Assembly (NCBI GenBank): GCA_031260455.1
Contig: JAIRJW010000027.1
Location: 1 to 64,000, forward strand
Length of the DNA stretch: 64,000 nucleotides
Source of the DNA: Fluviicola sp.
GTDB taxonomy: Bacteria > Bacteroidota > Bacteroidia > Flavobacteriales_D > Crocinitomicaceae
Reading direction: 5' to 3'
Numbering within the stretch: the first letter of the stretch is position 1; every line of letters begins with the position of its first letter. Shown here piece by piece: positions 44,405-53,044 of this stretch. The position numbers were made by a program, and so were the translations under genes. Below the pieces are notes generated by a model. That model searched no databases, was not told the DNA's origin, and saw nothing but the letters and a program-made list of their open reading frames with translations.

Positions 44405-45448
44405 TTATCTTCTTCCAACACCGGTTCTAACTCCACTTCCTGTGCCACCACCGCCTCCACCGGAACTTCCGCCATTATTTCTAAAAGTCGGAGTGCTGGT
44501 TCTTACAGGAGTGCTTGTATTATCAAATGTTCTGGTTCGGGTATTTGGATTATAATTTGTGTTGGGGTTTCCGGATTGATGATAGTCTGTACGTGGCGTG
44601 GAAACTACAGGTCTCACGGATGGTTCTGGTCTGTTTACGGATACTCTGCCGGTAGCAGGTGACACAACGCCTCTTCCTGAATTCATAGTTGCGGGGGATA
44701 AACCATCTGTTCCGCGAACGGATGTGTTTCTACCGATTCCGTTGAATGTATTTGAGCTTGCCGTTCCGGTCGCCGGATTAATCAGCATCTTGTGCGGATA
44801 ACTGATAATCTCACCGTTGGATGAAGAACCCATTCTTCCGGCAGATGTTCCGGCATGGATATTCGCAAGATTTCCTCCGGTATTTGGTTTTCCTTTCTGC
44901 GTGTACGAGCCACCATAGTATCCGCCACCGTAACCGTAGTAATTTCCACCATAATAGTTCCCGTAATAATAATTGTTGTAATACGGAGAATTCCAGTATG
45001 GATCATAATATCCGCTGGAATGATAAGGATAGCCATAGTACCCGCCATATGGATTATAGCCGTAAGGATTGTAACCGTAGTAATTTCCGAATCCGATAGA
45101 TGAATAAAAACCGTTTCCGAAACCGGAATAAGAGGATTGGTAGCCGTAATAATTTAAGCCCGGATTCATTGCAAAAGGAGAGTACCTATAATACATGAAT
45201 TGGGAGTAATAGAAGTAATCCCTGTAATCCCGCGGAGAAACATAAGTTGTTCGTTCCTGTGTTTGAGTTTGTTCTTTTTTTGCCACAAAAGCAGCATAAT
45301 CTGTCACATCATTCAAATCTGTACCGACAGGCATAACAGGAGTGCGCGTATTGTAAACATCATCCTGCATAAAATGCTCAGAAGTGCCGCAACCTGCCTG
45401 TGAAGCAATTATTCCAGCACAAACACCGATTTTAAATACTTTTTTCAT
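44405..45448 (-). CDS. Tyr/Gly/Asn-rich low-complexity lipoprotein
   Basis: 347 residues. The signal peptide ends in a lipobox (SQAGC, Cys20). The N-terminal ~90 residues look like a normal polar linker with a YYYSQFMYYRY patch. Residues ~100-185 are an imperfect tandem array of Gly-Tyr units (NPYGYNPYGGYYGYPY, YYYGNYYGGNYYGYGGGYYGG), then a Ser/Thr/Asn/Pro-rich tail ending in GGGGGTGSGVRTGVGRR. Such arrays resemble silk-, glue- or amyloid-like sequences. No homologous function is known to me. It probably forms a unit with the FadL-like gene 9 bases downstream. Confidence 0.75.
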   Translation of the reverse strand: MKKVFKIGVCAGIIASQAGCGTSEHFMQDDVYNTRTPVMPVGTDLNDVTDYAAFVAKKEQTQTQERTTYVSPRDYRDYFYYSQFMYYRYSPFAMNPGLNYYGYQSSYSGFGNGFYSSIGFGNYYGYNPYGYNPYGGYYGYPYHSSGYYDPYWNSPYYNNYYYGNYYGGNYYGYGGGYYGGSYTQKGKPNTGGNLANIHAGTSAGRMGSSSNGEIISYPHKMLINPATGTASSNTFNGIGRNTSVRGTDGLSPATMNSGRGVVSPATGRVSVNRPEPSVRPVVSTPRTDYHQSGNPNTNYNPNTRTRTFDNTSTPVRTSTPTFRNNGGSSGGGGGGTGSGVRTGVGRR

Positions 45449-45533
45449 GATGAGAAAGATTAATGGTTGATTAAAGGTAGATGATTTATTTCTAATTTTA
45501 CGGTTTTATTCTTAAAATTTAACATACTCAAAA

Positions 45534-47009
45534 ATGTCACAGAAGTACGCTACTCGCGCCGAAGATTACTCAAAGTGGTATAACGATTTAATTTCCAGAG
45601 CAGACCTCGCAGAACACTCAGAGGTGAAAGGAATGATGGTTATTAAACCCTATGGATATGCTATCTGGGAAAATATGCGCGATATTTTAGATGCAAAATT
45701 CAAGGAAACTGGCCATCAGAATGCGTATTTCCCTTTGTTCATCCCAAAAAGCTACTTCAGTAAAGAAGCTTCACATGTGGATGGATTTGCAAAAGAATGT
45801 GCAGTAGTGACTCATTACCGGTTGAAAAATGACCCGGATGGAAAAGGGGTAGTGGTGGATCCGGATGCGAAGCTGGAAGAGGAATTGATCGTTCGTCCTA
45901 CATCAGAGACTATTATCTGGAATTCTTATAAAAACTGGATTCAATCGTACAGAGATTTACCGATCCTGATCAATCAATGGGCCAATGTGGTGCGTTGGGA
46001 AATGAGAACGCGCTTGTTCCTGCGCACAAGCGAATTTTTGTGGCAAGAAGGGCATACGGCTCACGCAACGAAAGAGGAAGCTATCGGTGAAACAGAACAA
46101 ATGCTGAATGTTTACGCGGATTTTGCCCAGAATTACATGGCTATGCCGGTTATTCGCGGACATAAAACTGAAAGTGAGCGTTTTGCAGGGGCAGACGATA
46201 CGTATTGCATTGAAGCAATGATGCAGGATGGGAAAGCGCTTCAGGCGGGAACTTCACATTTCCTGGGGCAGAATTTTGCGAAAGCTTTTGATGTGAAATT
46301 CACGGATTCCCAGGGGAAACTGGATTATGTCTGGGCTACGTCCTGGGGAGTTTCAACCCGTTTGATGGGAGCTTTGATTATGACGCACTCTGACGATGAG
46401 GGACTGGTCTTACCGCCAGCTCTGGCTCCAATCCAGGTGGTGATCGTTCCGATTTATCGAAGCAGGGAAGAGTTGCAGCTAATTACCGAAGCGGTGAGTA
46501 AAATCATTTCCGAACTGAAATCATTGGGAATTAAAGTGAAATACGATGCAGATGATCAGAAGCGTCCGGGATGGAAATTTGCTGAATACGAAGCAAAAGG
46601 GGTTCCGGTGCGTATGGCAATCGGTCCCAGAGACCTGGCAAATGGAGTAGTAGAGACCGCACGCCGGGACACGAAAGAAAAATACGCGATGAACCTGGAG
46701 AACATCGGGGCTTCCATTCAGGAGCTATTATCCGATATTCAGACAAATTTATTTCAGAAAGCTCAGGCTTTTCGTGAGCAGAATATGCATATTGTTGATA
46801 CATACGAAGAGTTTAAAACGAAACTGGAAAAAGACGGCGGATTTTACCTGGCCCATTGGGACGGAACGAAGGAAACTGAAGCAAAGATCAAACAGGAAAC
46901 ACAGGCAACCATTCGTTGTATTCCGATCGATATTACTTCCGAACCTGGAGCTTGTATGGTTACCGGAGCGCCATCTAAAGGCCGTGTAGTGTTTGCCAAG
47001 GCATACTAA
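45534..47009 (+). CDS. proS: Prolyl-tRNA synthetase, archaeal/eukaryotic type
   Basis: 491 residues. Class II synthetase core: motif 1 in the [16 protein letters not shown] region, motif 2 [27 protein letters not shown] and motif 3 in [19 protein letters not shown]; then an anticodon-binding domain (VVIVPIY) and a C-terminal zinc-domain-like end finishing AKAY. It lacks the editing insertion of E. coli-type ProS, so it is ProS type 3. Charges tRNA-Pro. Monocistronic. Confidence 0.95.
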   Translation: MSQKYATRAEDYSKWYNDLISRADLAEHSEVKGMMVIKPYGYAIWENMRDILDAKFKETGHQNAYFPLFIPKSYFSKEASHVDGFAKECAVVTHYRLKNDPDGKGVVVDPDAKLEEELIVRPTSETIIWNSYKNWIQSYRDLPILINQWANVVRWEMRTRLFLRTSEFLWQEGHTAHATKEEAIGETEQMLNVYADFAQNYMAMPVIRGHKTESERFAGADDTYCIEAMMQDGKALQAGTSHFLGQNFAKAFDVKFTDSQGKLDYVWATSWGVSTRLMGALIMTHSDDEGLVLPPALAPIQVVIVPIYRSREELQLITEAVSKIISELKSLGIKVKYDADDQKRPGWKFAEYEAKGVPVRMAIGPRDLANGVVETARRDTKEKYAMNLENIGASIQELLSDIQTNLFQKAQAFREQNMHIVDTYEEFKTKLEKDGGFYLAHWDGTKETEAKIKQETQATIRCIPIDITSEPGACMVTGAPSKGRVVFAKAY

Positions 47010-47210
47010 TTAATCCAGACATTATGGAAGATGCGTAAAATCATTTGCTGAAGGAAATTGGCGTTTCGGGATCTCTGATTGGAAATGGGCATACCAGCTC
47101 TCCTCCATAAGAGATTGAAGCGAACGGTCAATTATCTGCCAGTAAATGACTGGATTTCAAAATTGAAGCAGAAGGCCCGGATATTTTTTAGAAAAAAGTA
47201 TGGTAAAGTG

Positions 47211-47240
47211 TTGTAAATAGGAAAAATCCAGCTATATTTG
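47211..47240 (+). promoter_or_regulatory. Promoter of tRNA-Glu and rpsT (TTG-N19-TATATTTG)
   Basis: TTG at 47211-47213 and TATATTTG at 47233-47240 are 19 bases apart, matching the Bacteroidota consensus. The tRNA begins about 20 bases downstream. Confidence 0.8.
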
Positions 47241-47260
47241 CACTCCGAAATTCAAAAAAA

Positions 47261-47332
47261 GGCCCATTCGTCTAGTGGTCAGGACGCCAGGTTTTCATCC
47301 TGGAAACAGGAGTTCGATTCTCCTATGGGCTG
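47261..47332 (+). tRNA. tRNA-Glu (UUC)
   Basis: A 72-base cloverleaf: acceptor arm GGCCCAT paired with ATGGGCT (first pair G-U), D-arm with TCTAGTGGTCAGGA, anticodon stem-loop CCAGG-TTTTCAT-CCTGG with anticodon TTC, and T-arm CAGGAGTTCGATTCTCCTA. Discriminator is G at 47332; CCA is not encoded. The rpsT gene starts 32 bases further on and no terminator intervenes, so the two may be co-transcribed. Confidence 0.95.
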
Positions 47333-47364
47333 CAAATTTCAGATTATAAAAATAAAAGAAAGAA

Positions 47365-47616
47365 ATGGCAAATCACAAGTCAGCACAAAAACGAATTCGT
47401 TCTAACGATATTAAGCGTTTGCGTAACAAATACCAGCATAAAACAACTCGTAATGCGGTACGTAAACTTCGTTCTCTGAAAGATAAGAAAGAAGCCAGCG
47501 AATTATTGCCTGTTGTTACTTCCATGTTGGATAAATTGGCTAAACGTAACATCATTCACAAAAATAAGGCTGCAAACCTGAAGTCAGGACTGGCAATTGC
47601 TGTGAATAAATTGTAA
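47365..47616 (+). CDS. rpsT: 30S ribosomal protein S20
   Basis: 83 residues, standard length. The start [22 protein letters not shown] and the basic, helical body ending in GLAIAVNKL identify S20, which binds 16S rRNA directly and assembles early. It follows tRNA-Glu by 32 bases and ends before a strong terminator at 47636, so tRNA-Glu and rpsT may form one transcription unit. Confidence 0.96.
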   Translation: MANHKSAQKRIRSNDIKRLRNKYQHKTTRNAVRKLRSLKDKKEASELLPVVTSMLDKLAKRNIIHKNKAANLKSGLAIAVNKL

Positions 47617-47635
47617 GAACATTCATATAAGAAAT

Positions 47636-47670
47636 AAAGGGTCTTCTGCCACTGGCAATAAGACCTTTTT
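47636..47670 (+). terminator. Intrinsic terminator after rpsT
   Basis: AAAGGGTCTT and AAGACCTTTTT form the outer stem (one mismatch), with an inner TGCC-ACT-GGCA hairpin, and a run of T at the end. Confidence 0.8.
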
Positions 47671-47688
47671 GTGCTTTAATAAAGTTTC

Positions 47689-49398
47689 ATGAGGAAATGG
47701 GCTTTGTTATTCGTTGTTGTGGCTTTTTGCCGACTGAATAGTCTGGCGCAATCTCCCTTTGGGCACTATTTTCAGGATACACTCAAACCCGGATACCGTA
47801 TTTCAGGAAAACTGGATTCAGTTGATGTAAACCTGGCTGCATACCAGCATACACTTCCGGGATTTTTCAATCCTTTCTTGTTCTCGTTTTCCTATTCTGA
47901 TCTGAATACGACATGGCATAAACCACAACAAAGAAGATATTCTGCCATTCCGCACATTGCTTTCGAATATTCCATGGGGTCTAAACTGGCCCAGTTTGGG
48001 AAGATTACATACACCCAGGCTATAGATTCTAATACCTTTATTCAGTTTGATTATATCAGGAACACTACAAACGGGAATCTTCGTAACTCGAACTTCGAAC
48101 GCAATTCGGTTCAATTGTCACTGATGCATCGTTCCCGTTATTATGGAACGATCCTGGATGTTTCGTTTTACGGGAATAATAACCAGCTGAATGATGGATT
48201 AACAGGAGATTCCGTGCGGGAAGGTTTTCCACTGAATTTCCAGGAAGTAGTGAAATCGAATGCCGGAAATAAAACAAAGGAGTTTCATGCTGATTGGAAG
48301 AATTACATTTCCTTCACGAAAGATTCTCTTCATAAAGCAGGGGTTATGCTGCAATCCCGGCTGGATATTAAAAATCAGCGTTATTTTGAACGTGATACTC
48401 TTAAACAGATATATGGATTCTATAACTATGATTCCACGTATTCTTATGATTACTGGGAACTTGCTTCACTGCGTTTAAATGGCGGTATGTTTTATAAAAA
48501 CCAGGATTTTAATTTTGAAGCAGGGCTGGGCACCCGATACTGGGATTATGATAACATGGTGCTCCATCAGGATACAACAGAGGCATACGGCTATGCTGCA
48601 TTGGACATGATCCTGAAAGGGTTTTCCCTGAAAGCTGCTGCGAATTACACGTTCGTAGGAGCAAATGGCGAAATGTCTGTAGTTGCGGATCTGGGGAAAA
48701 GATTCAGGAGTAATCTTTTTACTGCTCATGCTTCGTTTTCAAGGCAATATCCGGAGAACTATCAGCGAAACTACTACGCAAACACCTTAAATTATTCCTG
48801 GATAAACAGACAATTGAGTACGAAAACCCTCGGAAACGTTCACTGGTCCAGCAAAAACAGGGTTATACCATTTTTTGCAGAGGCATTCATAGAGTCGAAC
48901 ACCAATATGCCAGTATTTATTCAAAATCGCTGGCGACAGGATACATTAATGCATCTCAGCGTGGCAGGAATTCAGGTTGGGTTCGAATATTCCTACAGAA
49001 AATTATTAATTCAATCACGGGTATCTTACCGGGAAAGCAGTGGAAATTTGCTTCCGAACTGGCTGCTATCGGGCCGTATCGCATACAATGGCGGATTATT
49101 CAAGGCTCAGAAACTAAAAACAGTTACTGGAATTGAGATCGGGTACATCAGCTCTTATAGATTGATGGATTTCGCGCCGATGATAAATACATACGTATTT
49201 TCAAATTCAGGCCGGGCATTCCGGGAAATGATGAAACTGCATTTTTACAGCCAGTTTGACCTGGGGTATTTTCGTTGGTTTATTCGCATTGAAAACATTG
49301 AGCAGACTTTTGTTAAGCCAACCAATTTCGAAGGGCTGGGTTATCCGGTTACACCATTACAGTTCCGTTTTGGTGTTTCATGGGATTTCTTCAATTAA
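47689..49398 (+). CDS. Putative outer-membrane porin (Bacteroidota 'putative porin' family)
   Basis: 569 residues. A signal peptide (cleavage after SLAQ) is followed by alternating amphipathic strands with many aromatic girdle residues and a terminal strand ending FRFGVSWDFFN, as expected for a beta-barrel. The opening HYFQDTLKPGYRISGKLDSVDVNLAAYQHTLPGFF and the SDLNTT segment match the PF14121-type porin family of Bacteroidota. Transported solute is unknown. It starts 19 bases after the rpsT terminator. Confidence 0.82.
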   Translation: MRKWALLFVVVAFCRLNSLAQSPFGHYFQDTLKPGYRISGKLDSVDVNLAAYQHTLPGFFNPFLFSFSYSDLNTTWHKPQQRRYSAIPHIAFEYSMGSKLAQFGKITYTQAIDSNTFIQFDYIRNTTNGNLRNSNFERNSVQLSLMHRSRYYGTILDVSFYGNNNQLNDGLTGDSVREGFPLNFQEVVKSNAGNKTKEFHADWKNYISFTKDSLHKAGVMLQSRLDIKNQRYFERDTLKQIYGFYNYDSTYSYDYWELASLRLNGGMFYKNQDFNFEAGLGTRYWDYDNMVLHQDTTEAYGYAALDMILKGFSLKAAANYTFVGANGEMSVVADLGKRFRSNLFTAHASFSRQYPENYQRNYYANTLNYSWINRQLSTKTLGNVHWSSKNRVIPFFAEAFIESNTNMPVFIQNRWRQDTLMHLSVAGIQVGFEYSYRKLLIQSRVSYRESSGNLLPNWLLSGRIAYNGGLFKAQKLKTVTGIEIGYISSYRLMDFAPMINTYVFSNSGRAFREMMKLHFYSQFDLGYFRWFIRIENIEQTFVKPTNFEGLGYPVTPLQFRFGVSWDFFN

Positions 49399-49538
49399 AT
49401 TCAAAATTGCCGCTTTCGACTCCGATCAGTCAACAATTTCAGTTTTTTAAGTTTAAAACATGAAAAAAGTTGATGGATTTGTACCTTTTTTTAAATATTG
49501 AACAATTTATTGAAGATAAGTTACCTATAAATTCGTGT

Positions 49539-49567
49539 TTGTATAAAGGAAACCTTTCCTATATTTG
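49539..49567 (+). promoter_or_regulatory. Promoter of fabG (TTG-N18-TATATTTG)
   Basis: TTG at 49539-49541 and TATATTTG at 49560-49567, spacing 18 bases, 18 bases before the ATG at 49586. Confidence 0.75.
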
Positions 49568-49585
49568 AAGACCAAATAAACATTC

Positions 49586-50332
49586 ATGGGATTATTAGAT
49601 AACAAAGTGGTATTAATTACCGGAGCATCCAGAGGTATTGGGAAATCAATTGCGGAAGAATGTGTAAAACAAGGTGCTAAGGTTGCCTTTACTTACTTGT
49701 CTTCAGAAGAGAAAGCGCGTGCTTTGGAAGCGGAATTGAGTGCAAGCGGAGGTACGGTAATCGGGTTTAAATCTGATGCTGCGAATTTTGACCAGGCTCA
49801 GAAATTGGTGGATGATGTAGTGGAAAAATTTGGAACTATTGATGTTCTTGTTAACAATGCTGGTATTACTCGTGATGTTCTTTTAATGCGCATGACTGAA
49901 GAGCAATGGGATGACGTAATGAATACTAACCTGAAATCTGCATTCAATCTGACAAAAGCTGTTCAGCGCCCAATGTTAAAGGCTCGCTCAGGATCCATCA
50001 TCAATATGTCTTCTGTTGTAGGAGTCAGCGGAAATGCCGGACAAGCAAACTATGCAGCTTCAAAAGCGGGATTGATTGGTTTTACCAAATCTGTAGCCCA
50101 GGAATTGGGTTCCAGAAATATCCGTTGCAATGCCATTGCTCCGGGATTCATCGAAACTGAAATGACAGCAGCTCTGGATCAGAAAGTAGTGGAAGAGTGG
50201 AGAAACTCCATTCCGTTAAAAAGAGGCGGGCAACCTGTTGATGTTGCAAACGCCGTTGTTTTTTTAGCATCTGATATGTCTGCATATATTACGGGACAAA
50301 CCATTCATGTTTGCGGAGGAATGCTGATGTAG
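49586..50332 (+). CDS. fabG: 3-oxoacyl-[acyl-carrier-protein] reductase
   Basis: 248 residues, classical SDR. Cofactor motif TGASRGIGKSIA (residues ~14-25), NNAG in VLVNNAGITRD, catalytic Ser in INMSSVVG, and YAASKAG with the Tyr and Lys of the active site. The closing ITGQTIHVCGGMLM is typical of FabG. It reduces 3-oxoacyl-ACP in each round of fatty-acid elongation. Own promoter; monocistronic. Confidence 0.94.
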   Translation: MGLLDNKVVLITGASRGIGKSIAEECVKQGAKVAFTYLSSEEKARALEAELSASGGTVIGFKSDAANFDQAQKLVDDVVEKFGTIDVLVNNAGITRDVLLMRMTEEQWDDVMNTNLKSAFNLTKAVQRPMLKARSGSIINMSSVVGVSGNAGQANYAASKAGLIGFTKSVAQELGSRNIRCNAIAPGFIETEMTAALDQKVVEEWRNSIPLKRGGQPVDVANAVVFLASDMSAYITGQTIHVCGGMLM

Positions 50333-50390
50333 CAACGTGTTAACTGCTTGCACTCTTTGTACCTCGCATAAGTAATGGATTTTAAAGATT

Positions 50391-50813
50391 TTAGCGTTTG
50401 AATCCGATCATCATCACAACGCATCCTGTGATTCTTTTATTCACATCCAATTCTGTTTCAATGACCACAGGAATTGTTCCCGGAACTTTGAAATCCCAAT
50501 AATTTGAATTATTGAATTTCCGGTTGGTAAATAATACGTTTCCATTCAGGTCTTTCACTGTGAAGATGACATATTTATCGCCTTTTCCTGCAGCTGTTGC
50601 AATCCGGTAAGTAGTTCCTCCAAAAAAAGTGGTTTTAAATTCTGCTTTTTCCCGGTCTAAAAATGCAGTGTAAACTTGTCCGTCCGAAACAAAATTCTGC
50701 TCTTTCCCCTTCAGGATCTTTTCGCAATCCTTTATCAGGATTTCACAATTCTGGGCTTTAGCTCCGAATCCCGCAAACAGGGTAAAAATGCTATATAAGG
50801 CTAACTTTTTCAT
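50391..50813 (-). CDS. Small exported protein of unknown function
   Basis: 140 residues with a signal peptide cleaved after GAKAQ. The mature part is about 120 residues with strands such as QVYTAFLDREKAEFKTTFFGGTTYRI and ends in GCVVMMIGFKR. No family recognised. Four Cys including NCEILIKDCEKI. It follows the lipoprotein gene by 12 bases on the same strand. Confidence 0.75.
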   Translation of the reverse strand: MKKLALYSIFTLFAGFGAKAQNCEILIKDCEKILKGKEQNFVSDGQVYTAFLDREKAEFKTTFFGGTTYRIATAAGKGDKYVIFTVKDLNGNVLFTNRKFNNSNYWDFKVPGTIPVVIETELDVNKRITGCVVMMIGFKR

Positions 50814-50825
50814 ATTTATTTGGTG

Positions 50826-51713
50826 TTATTCGGTTATTTTTGAACGGATCACTTCGATCTTCTGATTGATAAAGCTTTCCACGTTGGAATCAATGGTTAC
50901 CACTATTTTGTGTCGTAAAGTCGTTGTTTTTGTTTTAGCATTGGTAACAGGAGTCTGGTACTCATACTTGATGCTGATTTGGTCGAAATAAAATTTTAAG
51001 TCTTTCATATCTTTTATCAGCTCATCCCAATCTCCTTTTTTGTTATAATCTGTCAGCAAAGTAATGATTGTATTCAATGTTTCCGTTTGTTCTGCAATCC
51101 GGTTCAGGATTTTTTCATTGGCATGCTCCTTGTTGATACTACAGGCAATGTACATGGATTCGATCCATCCGCCCACCAGGATCAAAGCAGAAACACTCTG
51201 GCGGTTGTTCGATTTCAGGAAGCTGTCTGATTTTTTAAATGCATCCGAAATAATCATCATCATGGAATCCTTATTAGTTGAGTTTTTCTTGAAGCGTGTC
51301 ATAAAATCCTTGTCAAACGCACCTTCCAGGCCCAGTTTACCGGTCAGGTTTTCAATCTCAGAAAGATATTTCAATGCGATGCTGTTCTGTTTGTAAATTG
51401 AAACATAGACCAGGTCAGTCCCGCAAATTCCCAGGTTTAATGCATTTTTATATTCGGAAGTATAATCGCTCACCTTGCCCGGGTCGTTCAATAAGTACTC
51501 GTTGTATGGAGATTTGGATTCTTCCAGCAAAAGCGCCATTTGCATCGGAGAAGGAATACTGAATATTTTGTCATCGAATTTTGTGGTCAGAGAACTGTTC
51601 GGATCAGCTATTTCCTTGCTTGTTTCCGACTTTTTTTCTTCTTCCGTACCACAGGATCCAGTCATCAGAACAACTCCAGTACACAGCATAAAAGTAGTTA
51701 ATAGCTTATTCAT
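50826..51713 (-). CDS. Lipoprotein of unknown function
   Basis: 295 residues. Signal peptide with lipobox MTGSC (Cys21). The mature protein is mainly helical; the middle contains GICGTDLVYVSIYKQN and SALILVGGWIESMYIACSI. I know of similar Bacteroidota lipoproteins but no assigned role. The last third (KTTTLRHKIVVTIDSNVESFINQKIEVIRSKI) may bind another protein. Likely in one unit with the small exported protein. Confidence 0.75.
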   Translation of the reverse strand: MNKLLTTFMLCTGVVLMTGSCGTEEEKKSETSKEIADPNSSLTTKFDDKIFSIPSPMQMALLLEESKSPYNEYLLNDPGKVSDYTSEYKNALNLGICGTDLVYVSIYKQNSIALKYLSEIENLTGKLGLEGAFDKDFMTRFKKNSTNKDSMMMIISDAFKKSDSFLKSNNRQSVSALILVGGWIESMYIACSINKEHANEKILNRIAEQTETLNTIITLLTDYNKKGDWDELIKDMKDLKFYFDQISIKYEYQTPVTNAKTKTTTLRHKIVVTIDSNVESFINQKIEVIRSKITE

Positions 51714-51874
51714 AAGTTGTATCGTTTCTTTCGTTAATTATTGTATGTAAACGAAAATATACAAAAAAATGTTGACGGAAGTTTGTTTATTGATAATTCT
51801 GAATGAGAATTGTTTAAAACATTGATTTGAGCGAATAGTTCCGGATTCTGATTAAATTTGTAAAAACATATTTC

Positions 51875-52846
51875 ATGAACATTCGTCCTCGCAGAAATCG
51901 CAAAAATGCTGCAATTCGGGCAATGGTTGAAGAAACACAACTGGGGTCCCAACACTTGATCTATCCAATCTTTTTAAAAGATGGAAAGCATATCCGGGAA
52001 GAAGTTTCTTCGCTACCCGGAAATTTTCGCTGGAGTATTGATCAGCTGTTGCCTGAATTTGAGAAATGGATGAATCTCGGAATCAGGACTTTTGATTTAT
52101 TTCCTGCTGTAGATGAGCATCTGAAAGATCAGTTTGGAAGTTACAGCTATGCTGATGAAAATTTTTACCTGCACATCATTCGCACACTGAAAGAATACTT
52201 TCCGGAAGCGGTATTGATGTCGGATGTAGCCCTGGATCCGTATTCTTCCCACGGGCACGATGGGATTGTTATAGATGGAAAAATCGTTAATGACCCAACA
52301 CTGGAAATCCTGGGCAAAATGTCGGTAGCGCAGGCACAGGCTGGAATCGATATTATTGGCCCTTCGGATATGATGGACGGCCGTGTAGGATTTATCCGCG
52401 ATGAGCTGGATCATGCTGGTTTTCAGGATGTTTCCATTATGTCGTATACAGCAAAATATGCAAGTGCTTTTTATGGTCCTTTCCGCGATGCTTTGAATTC
52501 AGCTCCGAAAAGCGGTGATAAAAAGACGTACCAGATGAATCCTGCCAACAAACGGGAGGCGTTGATCGAGGCAGAGCTGGATGTGGCGGAAGGCGCAGAT
52601 TTTATCATGGTGAAACCAGCTTTGTGTTATCTGGATATCATTCATTTGCTGAAAGAGAATTTTGCAACGCCAGTAACGGCTTACAACGTGAGCGGTGAAT
52701 GTGCCATGGTTTATGCCGCAGCTAAAAATGGCTGGCTGGATTACGATCGCACGATCATGGAAATACTTTTGAGTATCCGCAGAGCAGGTGCAGATGGAAT
52801 CTTGACTTATTTTGCCCCGGATGCAGCTAAAATAATGCGCGGTTAA
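51875..52846 (+). CDS. hemB: Delta-aminolevulinic acid dehydratase (porphobilinogen synthase)
   Basis: 323 residues. HemB joins two 5-aminolevulinate molecules into porphobilinogen on the heme route. The Schiff-base lysines are in SYTAKYASAFYGPFRDA and FIMVKPALCYLDI. The metal region reads ALDPYSSHGHDG, with Asp in place of the Cys of zinc-type enzymes (CLCEYTSHGHCG), so this is the metal-independent or Mg-type form. A -7-like TAAATTTG (51853-51860) precedes the ATG, but the nearest TTG is too far for a textbook promoter. Confidence 0.95.
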   Translation: MNIRPRRNRKNAAIRAMVEETQLGSQHLIYPIFLKDGKHIREEVSSLPGNFRWSIDQLLPEFEKWMNLGIRTFDLFPAVDEHLKDQFGSYSYADENFYLHIIRTLKEYFPEAVLMSDVALDPYSSHGHDGIVIDGKIVNDPTLEILGKMSVAQAQAGIDIIGPSDMMDGRVGFIRDELDHAGFQDVSIMSYTAKYASAFYGPFRDALNSAPKSGDKKTYQMNPANKREALIEAELDVAEGADFIMVKPALCYLDIIHLLKENFATPVTAYNVSGECAMVYAAAKNGWLDYDRTIMEILLSIRRAGADGILTYFAPDAAKIMRG

Positions 52847-53044
52847 TGATTTCGGGATGTTCCTGGTTTTAATTCAGGAGCAGTACAATCCTGAACTCGA
52901 TTTGGATCTCAAAAAAGAAATTTCACTAGTGATATAAACGGTTTCCCGGATCAAATGCAATACTGGTAGTAAAATGTGTCTGATCTATTTTTATTGTACT
53001 TTGGATACTTTAAACTTAGAAGGTATTACAAAAAGGAACATTTG

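Noticed and set aside
44821..45103. Plus-strand ORFs rich in Ile, Val and His
   Set aside because: They are the antisense of the Gly-Tyr repeats and reflect repeat composition.
47010..47210. Possible coding remnant after proS (KSFAEGNWRFGISDW in one frame)
   Set aside because: No start codon, short, and no family match.
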